The notes below the pieces were generated by a model, which searched no databases, was not told where the DNA came from, and saw only the letters and a program-made list of their open reading frames with translations. From the NCBI GenBank assembly GCA_030428615.1, contig JAUIDN010000002.1, forward strand, positions 186,001-250,000: a DNA stretch of 64,000 nucleotides. Reading direction: 5' to 3'. The stretch is from Alphaproteobacteria bacterium (GTDB taxonomy: Bacteria; Pseudomonadota; Alphaproteobacteria; Sphingomonadales; Emcibacteraceae). Each line of letters opens with the position of its first letter. Position 1 is the first letter of the stretch. This document shows, one piece after another, positions 46,401 through 54,963 of the stretch. Made by a program: the position numbers and the translations under genes.

Positions 46401-48153
46401 GATGGCTCAAGGCGCCAAGCCCGGCGAAGGCGGCCAATTACCAGGGCATAAGGTAGACCCGGTGATTGCCAAAGTGCGCCATTCAACCCCCGGGGTTGGT
46501 CTTATATCACCGCCACCGCATCACGATATTTATTCTATCGAGGATTTGGCGCAGCTTATTTATGATCTTAAGAATGTAAACCCACAGGCGCGGATAAGTG
46601 TGAAGCTCGTCTCTGAAATCGGCGTGGGAACCGTTGCCGCCGGCGTGTCGAAGGCAAAAGCCGACCACCTAACCATTTCGGGTTTTGATGGTGGAACGGG
46701 GGCAAGTCCGCTTACGTCGCTTAAACATGCCGGTTCCCCCTGGGAGATTGGTCTTGCAGAAACCCAGCAGACATTGGTTCTAAATCGCCTTCGCGACCGG
46801 ATTGTCGTACAGGTGGATGGCGGTCTAAAAACCGGGCGAGACGTTATTATTGGTGCAATGCTTGGGGCAGATGAATTTGGCTTTGCGACCGCACCACTCA
46901 TCGCGTCTGGCTGTATTATGATGCGCAAGTGCCATTTGAATACTTGCCCTGTCGGCGTTGCTACACAGGACCCGGTTCTTCGCCGCAAATTTACGGGAAA
47001 ACCGGAACATGTGGTCAATTATTTCTTTTTCGTCGCGGAAGAAGCCAGAAAAATAATGGCGGAAATCGGCGTACGTTCTTTAAATGAAATTATCGGACGG
47101 TCCGACCTTCTGGATAAAAACAATGCAATCTCACATTGGAAGAGTGACGGCCTTGATTTCACAAAAATCCTGCACAAGGTTGAAGCTGCCAAAGGCGACG
47201 ATATCTATAATACAAAGAAACAAACCCATGATATTCAGGACATTCTTGATCGCAAATTGATTGATCAGTCTAAAAAGGCCTTTGAAAACGGTAAGCCAGT
47301 GCAGATAAAAACGGATATCCACAATTATGACCGATCGACCGGCGCAATGCTTTCGGGCGAGCTTGTCAAACGTTATGGTCATAAAGGACTAGCGCCGGAT
47401 ACCATCCATGTGAAAATGACGGGTACAGCGGGCCAGAGTTTCGGTGCTTTTGTCGCAAACGGCATTACATTTGAGCTTGAAGGAGAGGCGAACGATTATG
47501 TTGGTAAGGGCTTAAGTGGCGGCAAATTGATCGTATATCCATCCGCTAAAAGCAAGATCGTACCGGAAGAAAGCATTGTCGTCGGTAACACAGTGCTATT
47601 TGGTGCGATAACCGGTGAATGTTATTTTCGGGGCGTTGCCGGTGAACGATTCGCCGTTCGCAACAGTGGTGCTATCGCCGTCGTTGAAGGCGTCGGAGAT
47701 CACGGGTGCGAATATATGACCGGCGGATGTGTTGTCGTGATCGGCCCAACAGGGCGTAACTTTGCCGCTGGGATGAGCGGTGGTATAGCCTATGTACTTG
47801 ATGAGGAAGATGAGTTTGAGAATCGCTGCAATCTGGCAATGGTTGAGCTGGAACCGCTGCCCGAAGAGGATGCGATGGCAAAATTGATTCATGCATCCGG
47901 TGAGCTGGAAGGCCACGGTCGTGTTGACGTGCTACGCGGCAATATGTCCGGCAACGACAAACAACGACTGACACAACTTCTGGAAAATCATGTCAGATAT
48001 ACCAATAGCGGACGGGCAAAAACCATTCTGGCGAACATAGACGAATATTTACCCAAATTCGTTAAGGTGATGCCCGTCGAATATAAGCGCGCACTGGAAG
48101 AAATGGCCGCCGCTGCCACTTCCCTTTCAGCATATACCGGGCAAGGAGATTAG
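43498..48153 (+). CDS. gltB: Glutamate synthase, large (alpha) subunit
   Basis: Iron-sulfur flavoprotein of 1551 aa. With GltD and NADPH it makes two glutamates from 2-oxoglutarate and glutamine. A 27-residue propeptide precedes the nucleophile Cys28 of [11 protein letters not shown] in the glutaminase domain. Later [19 protein letters not shown] belongs to the same domain. The FMN/synthase domain has [10 protein letters not shown] and [20 protein letters not shown]; the 3Fe-4S region has [21 protein letters not shown]-terminal beta-helix follows. Length is standard. gltD starts 2 bases after the stop. Confidence 0.98.
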   Translation: MTHQVPLNSRGLPKSQGLYAPENEHDACGIGFLANIKGKKSHDIVKQGLQILENLTHRGAVGADPLAGDGAGILLQIPDEFMRAETKKAGIKLPKEGKYGVLMIFLPHEKKTREKIKKVFEDLVAQEGQKFLGWRDVPTDNSKFSENVKSTEPFIAQGFVGQADNIKSNNDFELKLYIIRKQLSNIVLEMKEDTSAYYGCSCSSRTVLYKGMLLAGQVGEYYKDLVDERVKSALALVHQRFSTNTFPTWGLAQPFRMVCHNGEINTVRGNVNWMASRRFNMKSSVIGDDLAKLWPLIPEGLSDTACFDNALELLVAGGYSITHAMMMLIPEAWAGNPLMNAQRKAFYEYHAALMEPWDGPAAVAFTDGVQIGATLDRNGLRPARYIVTDDDMVILASEAGVLPIKEENIVQKWRLQPGKMLLIDTAEGRIISDDEIKNDMATAFEYQDILNRTQIKLEELPSEVAPLPASGDDLLQKQQAFGYTQEDLKLLFPPMVTSGQEALGSMGTDTPISALSDKSKLLYTYFKQNFAQVTNPPIDPIREEAVMSLVSFIGPRPNLLDLEGVGTHKRLEVSQPILRNQDLEKIRTIGDIPDNDFRTITIDYTYDAEKGADGMDNAIESICLLAEVAVIEGDNIIILSDRNVSAEKIAIPSLLATSAVHHHLIRKGLRTSVGLVVETGEAREVHHFCALAGYGAEAINPYLAFETIENMLPQLPEEVNSITAKQRYVKAINKGILKVMSKMGISTYQSYCGAQIFDAVGLNSAFIEKYFTNTKTAIEGVGLPEVARETVMRHAQAFGDSLIYKKSLDVGGDYAVRVRGEAHQWNFDSISSLQHAVRANSAETYEEYARIVNEQSEKLMTPRGLFKVKSIGKAIPIDEVEPASEIVKRFATGAMSFGSISREAHTTLAIAMNRIGGKSNTGEGGEEPDRFKRDRNGDLRRSAIKQVASGRFGVTTEYLVNADDIQIKMAQGAKPGEGGQLPGHKVDPVIAKVRHSTPGVGLISPPPHHDIYSIEDLAQLIYDLKNVNPQARISVKLVSEIGVGTVAAGVSKAKADHLTISGFDGGTGASPLTSLKHAGSPWEIGLAETQQTLVLNRLRDRIVVQVDGGLKTGRDVIIGAMLGADEFGFATAPLIASGCIMMRKCHLNTCPVGVATQDPVLRRKFTGKPEHVVNYFFFVAEEARKIMAEIGVRSLNEIIGRSDLLDKNNAISHWKSDGLDFTKILHKVEAAKGDDIYNTKKQTHDIQDILDRKLIDQSKKAFENGKPVQIKTDIHNYDRSTGAMLSGELVKRYGHKGLAPDTIHVKMTGTAGQSFGAFVANGITFELEGEANDYVGKGLSGGKLIVYPSAKSKIVPEESIVVGNTVLFGAITGECYFRGVAGERFAVRNSGAIAVVEGVGDHGCEYMTGGCVVVIGPTGRNFAAGMSGGIAYVLDEEDEFENRCNLAMVELEPLPEEDAMAKLIHASGELEGHGRVDVLRGNMSGNDKQRLTQLLENHVRYTNSGRAKTILANIDEYLPKFVKVMPVEYKRALEEMAAAATSLSAYTGQGD

Positions 48154-48155
48154 TT

Positions 48156-49577
48156 ATGGGAAAACCAACAGGATTTATGGAACTGCCGAGGCAGGATCGG
48201 ACCTATGCACCCGCTGGTGATCGCGTACGTCACTATAAGGAATTTGTGAATCCGCTTTCTGATGGTGCAATCACCAAACAGGGTGGCCGCTGCATGGATT
48301 GTGGTATTCCATTCTGTCATACCGCATGCCCGGTAAACAATATGATCCCGGACTGGAATGATCTGGTCTGGAACCGGGAATGGGAAGAAGCATGCGACAA
48401 CCTTCATTCAACCAATAACTTTCCTGAATTTACAGGCCGGGTCTGCCCTGCGCCCTGTGAAGCGGCATGTACGCTGAACATCGACGACCAGCCGGTAACC
48501 ATCAAAACAATTGAATGTGCTATCGCCGACAAAGGTTGGGAGAACGGGTGGATCAAGCCGCAGGTAGCCACTACAAAAACCGATAAGAAAGTTGCTGTTG
48601 TTGGTAGCGGTCCGGCAGGGATGGCGTGTGCACAGCAACTTGCACGGGCCGGGCATAAAGTGTCTGTATATGAAAAAAACCGCCGCGCTGGTGGTCTTCT
48701 TCGATACGGCATTCCTGACTTTAAATTGGACAAAAGTCTGATCGACAGGCGGGTTCGGCAAATGGAACGTGAGGGCGTTACATTCTGGACGAGTATGGAA
48801 GTGGGAAAAGATATTCAGGCACACAAAATTGCCGACCATTATGATGCGATTGTGCTGACGGGCGGTTCTGAACAGCCCCGCGATCTTCCATTACCGGGCC
48901 GTGATCTTAAAGGCATCCATTTTGCTATGGATTTTCTAACTCAGCAAAATCGGCGCAACGCCGGGGAGCCGTTACCGAATGTAAAAGACATTGTCGCGAG
49001 CGGTAAAAAAGTTGTTGTGATTGGCGGTGGTGACACCGGATCAGATTGCATTGGCACTTCGTTTCGTCAACGTGCCGTATCGGTGACGCAGCTGGAAATT
49101 ATGCCGGCCCCGCCCGCACATGAAGACAAAGGGACAACCTGGCCGCATTGGCCACATATTTTCAGAACTTCCACATCACAGGAAGAAGGCGCCGACCGTG
49201 TATTCAGCATTGCTACAACCGAATTTATCGGTGACGAAGACGGTAATGTAGCGGCAATCCGCTGTCATAAAGTGGACGAAAACTTCAACAAAATAGACGG
49301 CAGCGAGTATGAAATGGACGCTGATCTGGTTTTATTAGCGATGGGCTTTACCAATCCGGTAAAAGAAGGATTACTTGAACAATTATCTGTCGGACTTGAT
49401 GAAAGAGGAAACGTGAAGGCGAACGTTTTAAATTATAAAACAAGTCTTCCCAAGGTCTTCGCCGCCGGTGACATGCGCCGTGGTCAGTCGCTTGTAGTAT
49501 GGGCAATACGCGAAGGACGGCAGGCCGCAAAGGCTGTTGATATATATCTTATGGGGCATTCGAACCTTCCGAGATAA
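48156..49577 (+). CDS. gltD: Glutamate synthase, small (beta) subunit
   Basis: A 473-aa NADPH:acceptor flavoprotein that feeds electrons to GltB. N-terminal 4Fe-4S cysteine motifs ([17 protein letters not shown], then [11 protein letters not shown]), the FAD-binding [22 protein letters not shown] and the NADPH-binding [16 protein letters not shown] are all clear. The ATG is spaced 2 bases from the gltB stop. A long inverted repeat covers the last codons and the stop. Confidence 0.97.
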   Translation: MGKPTGFMELPRQDRTYAPAGDRVRHYKEFVNPLSDGAITKQGGRCMDCGIPFCHTACPVNNMIPDWNDLVWNREWEEACDNLHSTNNFPEFTGRVCPAPCEAACTLNIDDQPVTIKTIECAIADKGWENGWIKPQVATTKTDKKVAVVGSGPAGMACAQQLARAGHKVSVYEKNRRAGGLLRYGIPDFKLDKSLIDRRVRQMEREGVTFWTSMEVGKDIQAHKIADHYDAIVLTGGSEQPRDLPLPGRDLKGIHFAMDFLTQQNRRNAGEPLPNVKDIVASGKKVVVIGGGDTGSDCIGTSFRQRAVSVTQLEIMPAPPAHEDKGTTWPHWPHIFRTSTSQEEGADRVFSIATTEFIGDEDGNVAAIRCHKVDENFNKIDGSEYEMDADLVLLAMGFTNPVKEGLLEQLSVGLDERGNVKANVLNYKTSLPKVFAAGDMRRGQSLVVWAIREGRQAAKAVDIYLMGHSNLPR

Positions 49578-49597
49578 TTTAATCCGGAAGGTTCGAA
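49559..49597. repeat. 13-bp perfect inverted repeat across the gltD stop
   Basis: TTCGAACCTTCCG at 49559-49571 pairs exactly with CGGAAGGTTCGAA at 49585-49597 around a 13-base loop that contains the gltD stop codon. The stem would be strong, but no T-run follows, so it is not an ordinary intrinsic terminator. It may stabilise the gltBD mRNA end or partly separate it from slyX. Confidence 0.6.
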
Positions 49598-49691
49598 GCG
49601 GGTGCGGAAAGAGTAAATGTTCGTCGCTCTTTTTCATTTCAGTGGCGAAAAATATTCCGCCATGTTATATGACCCTTCGAAGGACGTTGTT

Positions 49692-49910
49692 ATGACAGAT
49701 TTGAATGACAGATTAAGCGCGCTGGAGATTAAAGTCGCTCATCAGGATGAGCAGCTTGAGGATCTGAGTGAAATGGTTTCAAAGCAATGGAAAAAGATTG
49801 AGCAGCTCGGTGGCCTTCTTACCAAAGCAGACGCAAGAATTGAAAGTCTGGAAAATTCCGCCCCCGGGCTAGCCTCCGGCTTAACTGATGAAAAACCGCC
49901 CCATTATTAG
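49692..49910 (+). CDS. slyX: SlyX family protein
   Basis: A 72-aa protein starting MTDLNDRLSALEIKVAHQDEQLEDLSEMVSKQWKKIEQLGG and ending PPHY, the usual SlyX end. The whole body should form a coiled coil. SlyX is widespread in Proteobacteria, but its molecular job is unknown. A longer frame begins at 49617; the ATG at 49692 is chosen because AAGGA lies 8 bases before it and because it matches SlyX length. Confidence 0.9.
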   Translation: MTDLNDRLSALEIKVAHQDEQLEDLSEMVSKQWKKIEQLGGLLTKADARIESLENSAPGLASGLTDEKPPHY

Positions 49911-49921
49911 AGGAAGAAGCA

Positions 49922-50788
49922 ATGAAACTCAGCTTTATTGGTCTTGGTGTTATGGGATACCCCATGGCGGGGCATCTGCAAAATGCGGCGCATGATGTCT
50001 GCGTTTATAATCGCACCGCGGAAAAGGCTGAAAAATGGGCGGCTGAATATGGCGGCAGGTTTGCCGAAACACCTGAAAAAGCAGCAAGCGGATCAGATAT
50101 AGTATTTGTATGCGTTGGGAATGACGATGATGTGCGTTCGGTTATTTTTGGCGAGGCCGGAGCGTTGGCAGGGATGAAGTCCGGATCAATACTTGTCGAT
50201 CATACAACAACATCGGCCGTTCTGGCACGGGAGATTGGTACCGCATGCGAAAGTAAAAATATTCATTTTCTGGATGCTCCGGTTTCCGGTGGGCAGGCGG
50301 GTGCAGAAAACGGTGCCTTGACTATTATGATCGGTGGCGACGAGAAAACATATGACAAAATAGAGCCCGTACTTAACTGTTACGCCAAAAAAACCAAGCT
50401 ACTTGGGCCAATAGGCAGTGGCCAACTGGCCAAAATGGTTAATCAGATTTGCATAGCAGGAGTTGTTCAGGGGTTGTCGGAAGCCCTTAATTTCGCCATA
50501 AAAACCGGTCTTAATGCCGATGACGTTGTCGATGTTATTTCAAAGGGCGCCGCACAATCATGGCAGATGGAAAACAGATCTGCAACAATGATCAGAAACG
50601 AATTTGACTTTGGCTTTGCGCTGGACTGGATGATAAAGGATCTTGGATTCGCGATTGCAGAGGCGGAAAAAAATAACATCCCACTCCCGGTAACAAAACT
50701 GGTCGAAGGTTATTATAGGGAAATACAAAATAACGGGGGAGGCCGCTGGGATACTTCAGCATTAATAACACTCCTTAATAAAAACTAA
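49922..50788 (+). CDS. NAD(P)-dependent beta-hydroxyacid dehydrogenase (3-hydroxyisobutyrate dehydrogenase family)
   Basis: A 288-aa soluble oxidoreductase. The nucleotide-binding GLGVMGYPMAGHL motif is at the N-terminus. The substrate loop is LDAPVSGGQAGAENGALTIMIGG. The catalytic Lys is in GSGQLAKMVNQI. Family substrates include 3-hydroxyisobutyrate, tartronate semialdehyde and succinic semialdehyde, and the sequence alone does not choose. It sits between slyX and a DUF983 gene, 11 bases after slyX. Confidence 0.88.
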   Translation: MKLSFIGLGVMGYPMAGHLQNAAHDVCVYNRTAEKAEKWAAEYGGRFAETPEKAASGSDIVFVCVGNDDDVRSVIFGEAGALAGMKSGSILVDHTTTSAVLAREIGTACESKNIHFLDAPVSGGQAGAENGALTIMIGGDEKTYDKIEPVLNCYAKKTKLLGPIGSGQLAKMVNQICIAGVVQGLSEALNFAIKTGLNADDVVDVISKGAAQSWQMENRSATMIRNEFDFGFALDWMIKDLGFAIAEAEKNNIPLPVTKLVEGYYREIQNNGGGRWDTSALITLLNKN

Positions 50789-50801
50789 TCAGGTGAACAT
50801 G

Positions 50802-51197
50802 ATGATTACAGCCGAAACGACAAATTATTCACGCGATGCATATTCAATGCTTACATCCATTGGCCGCGGCTTCAGGCGCAGCTGCCCGCACTGTGGTAAA
50901 GGTCAGGTATTCGAAGGATATCTGAAACTATTTGATTGCTGTTCAAATTGCGCGGCCCCAACAGGTGAAATCCGATCGGACGATCTGCCGCCTTATTTAA
51001 CAATTTTTCTGGTAGGGCATATTGTGGTGCCGCTTCTTCTTTTGGTGGAGGCTTATTATCATCCGGCAATTTGGATACAAATGGCCATATGGCCAACTGT
51101 GACTTTAGGGCTTACGCTGTTGTTTTTGCCTTTTATCAAAGGGGCGGCACTGGGTCTGATGTGGTACCTTAAAATAAGGGGCGATGAACAGCATTAG
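50802..51197 (+). CDS. DUF983 family membrane protein
   Basis: A 131-aa protein. Paired CxxC motifs (CPHCGKGQVFEGYLKLFDCCSNC) look able to bind metal, followed by the conserved RSDDLPPYLTIFLVGHIVVP and two hydrophobic helices. DUF983 proteins are alphaproteobacterial membrane proteins, often near cytochrome oxidase genes, with no proven role. GTG at 50793 and ATG at 50799 are alternative starts; the ATG at 50802 best fits AGGTG upstream. It converges on the next gene with a 4-base overlap. Confidence 0.85.
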   Translation: MITAETTNYSRDAYSMLTSIGRGFRRSCPHCGKGQVFEGYLKLFDCCSNCAAPTGEIRSDDLPPYLTIFLVGHIVVPLLLLVEAYYHPAIWIQMAIWPTVTLGLTLLFLPFIKGAALGLMWYLKIRGDEQH

Positions 51198-51529
51198 TGA
51201 TCTGAAAGTTCAAATTCCTTTTCAAAGCCGGTATCAAATTCGATGCCGGCTTTTTTTAATATGATCCGAAAAGGAAATTCAGATTTCACCAACCCCTTTC
51301 TTTCCAGCGCCAACCAGACTTTTTCATTACCAAACCCACTGGCATCTTTAGCCGAGACAACATACCGCCCAATATGCACGTGATTACCATGTGGTTCGGG
51401 CATAAACATTATTGATATATCATCTGCCCCGTCTATAGCAGCAGATGTTTCACTACTTTTTGCCAATTCCTGAAAAAGCGCCAGTGTCCGACATTGAAGT
51501 GCATTAAGCCTGATCTTTTTTTCACCCAT
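51194..51529 (-). CDS. Hypothetical protein
   Basis: A 111-aa soluble protein that I do not recognise. The N-terminus resembles a helical DNA- or RNA-binding start (IRLNALQCRTLALFQELAK). A central part has MPEPHGNHVHIGRYVVSAKDASGF and ALERKGLVKSEFPFRIILKKAGIEF. Two His close together (HGNHVH) could bind metal. It overlaps the tail of the DUF983 gene and contains that gene's terminator in its own coding sequence. Confidence 0.65.
   Translation of the reverse strand: MGEKKIRLNALQCRTLALFQELAKSSETSAAIDGADDISIMFMPEPHGNHVHIGRYVVSAKDASGFGNEKVWLALERKGLVKSEFPFRIILKKAGIEFDTGFEKEFELSDH
51225..51257 (+). terminator. Intrinsic terminator for the slyX-DUF983 transcript
   Basis: AAGCCGG at 51225-51231 pairs with CCGGCTT at 51246-51252 around a 14-base loop, then seven T. 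It lies 28 bases after the DUF983 stop and inside the convergent gene at 51194-51529. Confidence 0.7.
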
Positions 51530-51630
51530 TGTAAGCCCTTTAAAATTACTCTAATGATTGATAGTATTTTTTTACCTAAAAGACATTTCTTTTTATCAAT
51601 AAACTTGATTTTTTACTAAAATCAAAGTAG

Positions 51631-51644
51631 TTGATTTAGGTCAA
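51631..51644. promoter_or_regulatory. FNR/FixK-like site upstream of the 69-aa membrane protein
   Basis: TTGATTTAGGTCAA agrees with TTGAT-N4-ATCAA at 9 of 10 defined positions. Its centre lies about 60 bases before the ATG at 51697. A -10-like TACAAA at 51667-51672 would place the start of transcription about 41 bases downstream of the site's centre, the usual activator position. A second, wider TTGAT/ATCAA pair (51605-51625) lies just upstream. Confidence 0.45.
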
Positions 51645-51696
51645 TGATATTATTGAAAATAAGATTTACAAATACTCAGGAAAGAAAAGGAAGAAA

Positions 51697-51906
51697 ATGG
51701 CTAATACAATCACTTTCATCGCATGCGGGATCGTAACATTATTTTTACTGATTTCCATCGCATTGGCGGGACCACATTTATTGCTCCCTGCTGTCGCTAT
51801 GATTGTAACCGTTCTGGTTGGTGGCCTTTGCGTTTATGTAGCAAATGGCATGTTTCAATCACGTGAGAAGATTGTAAAGGAATGGGAAGCCGAGCACCCT
51901 GAATAA
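51697..51906 (+). CDS. Small two-helix membrane protein, 69 aa
   Basis: Two hydrophobic segments (about residues 5-27 and 28-50), then a charged end (SREKIVKEWEAEHPE). AAGGAAG is a good ribosome site before the ATG. No family recognised. Preceded by an FNR/FixK-like site, so oxygen-responsive expression is possible. Followed by an 8-bp inverted repeat and then a strong terminator. Confidence 0.65.
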   Translation: MANTITFIACGIVTLFLLISIALAGPHLLLPAVAMIVTVLVGGLCVYVANGMFQSREKIVKEWEAEHPE

Positions 51907-51931
51907 GGGTCTCCTTTTTATGAATACCCTG

Positions 51932-51955
51932 AGTACTTAATACCTGATAAGTACT
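51932..51955. repeat. 8-bp inverted repeat
   Basis: AGTACTTA at 51932-51939 and TAAGTACT at 51948-51955, with an 8-base loop, just after the 69-aa membrane-protein gene. No T-run follows. It may be a weak hairpin ahead of the terminator. Confidence 0.35.
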
Positions 51956-51961
51956 AATACT

Positions 51962-51994
51962 AGGCGTCTTGTTTTATACAAGACGCCTTTTTTT
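51962..51994 (+). terminator. Intrinsic terminator after the 69-aa gene
   Basis: AGGCGTCTTG at 51962-51971 pairs perfectly with CAAGACGCCT at 51979-51988 around a 7-base loop, followed by seven T. The stop of the convergent sensor gene lies at 52003, so this may help that gene from the other side too. Confidence 0.85.
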
Positions 51995-52002
51995 GAGTAT
52001 AA

Positions 52003-54102
52003 CTAATCAGGCATTTCACCAAAATGTTTCCAGGCTTCAAAGCCGCCTTTATTCTCAAGATAATTCATAAGCGCGACAACCGGGCGCCGGTCAAATATTT
52101 TATCCGCATCCGCCATCAATAGCTGGATTGCCTTTTTCATTTCCATACCGTCGCGATGCGCCCGCGCACTTACCATCCCCACAAACGCATTGGCCACCGA
52201 TACAATCCTGGCTGATAACAAAATGTCTGCCCCCGCCAAGCCGGCAGGTTGCCCCGACCCATCCCAATGCGCCTGCATCTGGTTTAATGTTTCACACACC
52301 GGTCCTTCAAATTTTATATCTTTAATCAGATCCGCACTTTTTAACATACTTGATCGAATAATGCTTAGCTCATCGACAGTAAGGTTTGTCGGCTTAATCA
52401 GTAATTCTCTTGGCACAAGGATTTTACCCAGATTCATCATTGCCGCTGCCAGCTCCGCTGTCGCCGCGGTCGTGTGATCCACGTTCAGCTCCTTACAAAG
52501 TACATTGGAAACTTCAACCACCCGCTCGGAGTGGGCAGCGCTGTACGGGTCCCTGCTGCCAATAATCATTGTCAATGTTGAAACAAGGCTCTTTAAATTA
52601 AGTTCTCGCTTGATTCGATTTTGCTCTATGGAGGTAATATCCTCCTTGACCATCAGGACACCCTTTTCGTGCAAATCGTTATCATCCCCAACAACCAGTG
52701 GCAGATAGTCCGTTTTAATGATCTGCGGTTTTTCTTCGCTCCCAACATTTCGTATATTAGTTTGGCGTTTATTGGTTGATATAACCTCTTCACAATGTAT
52801 CTCATCCGCTCTCGCCTTTGCACGGCCAAGTACATCCGATGGTGATTTACCAATCATACTTTCAGGCTTTGACCCTGCGGCAATTGCTGCATGAAGATTA
52901 ACAAATGTGTAATTCCCATTCTCATCCACGGCATATATTTCCGTAGGCTGGCTGTTTGTAACCACGCTCATAAAAGTGCTTAGATTTTCATGTTTTTTTG
53001 CCAGCGCCTTTTGCCTGTTTACGGCTTCCTGCAACCGCACGGAAATACCGTGCCGCCATAGTAGCGCCATCATAATGCCCACACTGATGATCGCTAGAAC
53101 AGACATGATTAATATACTTCGTTTTCTCTGCTGCGCCTGGCCAAGTGCTTCCGATTCGTCAATAGTCCTGATAAGCGTCCATGACGTCCCTGCGACATCG
53201 ACACCCGCAGCAAGAACAGGGTCACCCAGATAATTCATCCCCTCTACCATCGTTCCAATTGACTTAATGGCCGTACTTTCAGCGATCATGATTTTCGATA
53301 CATCGAGAGCTCCCTGAAAGTCCACATCCTGCGGTTTTTTATTTTGAATAAAATGAACCATCGTACCTTGCTGACGCACGAGGTAATTTTTTGCAGTCCG
53401 CGCCATTTCACCAGGTTGGACAAGTAGATTAAAAAATTCGTCATCAAGAACTTTAACCCCAATAAGAAACCCCAGTGCACTACTATTCTTATCTTCTTCT
53501 ATTCCAAATATCGGCGAAATAAATGCCACAGTGGGGCTGCCGGTTTCACCAAAATATGGTCCGGTCATAATCGTATCCTGATTTGCCCCCGCTGATATAT
53601 AGGCGTTTACCGCTTCCAGTACATTTGGCATATCGGACGTTGAAATGATGATCTGGCCTTCCATATCCGTTAACGCCAGACCCGCTAGTTTTGGCTTTTC
53701 GATATTTGCCCTTATTTCATATGGTGTTTCATCTGATGTTGCGGTAAACCCATTTTGAATGGCGCGGTCATTTAACAGTGGTAAAAGATATTCCTGCATT
53801 GCCTGCAGTCCTTGGGATTCAAGTCCCAGATCTTCCGATAAATTACTAAAATAAAGACGGATGGAGTTATTGTCCGCAAGCTTTTGTATTGTGTTTTTTT
53901 GTGTAGATATCCAGTTTGAAACAACATCTGCACGCCCGTTTAAAACAACTGAAATCCGGTTCTGCCAGATCAACCTCTCTCTTGCCTGTTCGGACGCCGC
54001 GAAACGATAAGCCAAAAATATGGCGCAAACCCCAATTAAAAACATAATAATCGCGACGATCATCGTTTTATTTTTTGCGCTGTTCCCCGTCGGGTACTTC
54101 AT
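52003..54102 (-). CDS. Membrane sensor with PAS domain and degenerate HD-GYP domain
   Basis: A 699-aa protein with a membrane helix near residues 13-31, a large periplasmic part of about 290 residues that looks like a dCACHE ligand domain, a second helix (ILIMSVLAIISVGIMMALLW) and a cytoplasmic PAS (EIYAVDENGNYTFVN). The HD-GYP-like end begins SRDPYSAAHSERV. HD-GYP enzymes break down c-di-GMP, but here the HD dyad of HDIGK is replaced (MMNLGKI) and GYP is GQP (HWDGSGQP). It is probably inactive and may be a receptor. It is divergent from the LapG-like gene (118-base gap to the preferred start). Confidence 0.8.
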   Translation of the reverse strand: MKYPTGNSAKNKTMIVAIIMFLIGVCAIFLAYRFAASEQARERLIWQNRISVVLNGRADVVSNWISTQKNTIQKLADNNSIRLYFSNLSEDLGLESQGLQAMQEYLLPLLNDRAIQNGFTATSDETPYEIRANIEKPKLAGLALTDMEGQIIISTSDMPNVLEAVNAYISAGANQDTIMTGPYFGETGSPTVAFISPIFGIEEDKNSSALGFLIGVKVLDDEFFNLLVQPGEMARTAKNYLVRQQGTMVHFIQNKKPQDVDFQGALDVSKIMIAESTAIKSIGTMVEGMNYLGDPVLAAGVDVAGTSWTLIRTIDESEALGQAQQRKRSILIMSVLAIISVGIMMALLWRHGISVRLQEAVNRQKALAKKHENLSTFMSVVTNSQPTEIYAVDENGNYTFVNLHAAIAAGSKPESMIGKSPSDVLGRAKARADEIHCEEVISTNKRQTNIRNVGSEEKPQIIKTDYLPLVVGDDNDLHEKGVLMVKEDITSIEQNRIKRELNLKSLVSTLTMIIGSRDPYSAAHSERVVEVSNVLCKELNVDHTTAATAELAAAMMNLGKILVPRELLIKPTNLTVDELSIIRSSMLKSADLIKDIKFEGPVCETLNQMQAHWDGSGQPAGLAGADILLSARIVSVANAFVGMVSARAHRDGMEMKKAIQLLMADADKIFDRRPVVALMNYLENKGGFEAWKHFGEMPD

Positions 54103-54220
54103 GGTGTGAACCTTAATCGTTATTTTCTTCTTATTCTTAACCGATAAGTAACCATAACTTATGTATATTTCTTTAACGAAACGCGTTTTTAGAAGATTAA
54201 CGGGCGAGGCCGAAAATTAT

Positions 54221-54889
54221 ATGGGTTTAGTGTTTAAAATTATCATGGTGAGCGTAGCCATATTTTTTGCTGGCAATTCAATTGTGTCAGCGCAACCCGC
54301 AAATACGCTTTTCAGTTCCGTTGAATTTAAATCAACGGAACTGAGCGCTTTTAAAAAATGGGCCGAACTGAGGGCACGACATCAATCAGATATAAATGTC
54401 GAGAATACGGCGCAAAACCACATTCCGGAAAAAGGGTGCCGAAGGACAGAAAATTTAAAATGCGTTAGCGAAGAATGGCGGGAAGTCATTGATTCCATTC
54501 GGGGTAAATCACTTCTGGTTCAATTAAAGACCATAAATAGTCATTTGAATAAAGCCCCCTATATTACTGACATGGTCAATTGGCAGCAGAAAGATTACTG
54601 GGCGACAATCAGACAATTTTTTAGTAAGGACGGTGATTGCGAGGATTATGCCATTGCAAAATACTACTCTCTTAAAGAATTGGGATATAACACCGACCAT
54701 ATGCGCATTGTCATTGTCCAGGACAATAATTTGAATGTGGCGCATGCGGTTTTAGCCGTTTATGTCGATGATAAAATTTGGATACTGGATAATCAGATTT
54801 CTGATATCGTCACCGATGACAAGATTGTCCATTATACGCCGCTTTATTCAATTAATGAAAACGCATGGTGGCTTCATAAATCTATTTAA
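54221..54889 (+). CDS. LapG-like periplasmic cysteine protease (transglutaminase-like, BTLCP)
   Basis: From the preferred ATG, 222 aa with a signal peptide (MGLVFKIIMVSVAIFFAG to SAQPA). The bacterial transglutaminase-like cysteine peptidase triad is clear: Cys140 in DGDCEDYAIAK, His175 in NVAHAVLAV and Asp190 in IWILDNQ. LapG of Pseudomonas, the known member, cuts large adhesins from the cell surface. A longer frame starts at 54161; the shorter start gives a normal signal peptide and has GAGG upstream, though 11 bases away. No adhesin gene is in the window. Confidence 0.85.
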   Translation: MGLVFKIIMVSVAIFFAGNSIVSAQPANTLFSSVEFKSTELSAFKKWAELRARHQSDINVENTAQNHIPEKGCRRTENLKCVSEEWREVIDSIRGKSLLVQLKTINSHLNKAPYITDMVNWQQKDYWATIRQFFSKDGDCEDYAIAKYYSLKELGYNTDHMRIVIVQDNNLNVAHAVLAVYVDDKIWILDNQISDIVTDDKIVHYTPLYSINENAWWLHKSI

Positions 54890-54963
54890 AATAACAATAA
54901 AATTTTAACCTATTAAGAATATAGTTGTGTTTCAAAATTTTAAATGCCTATTGAGTATGATTA

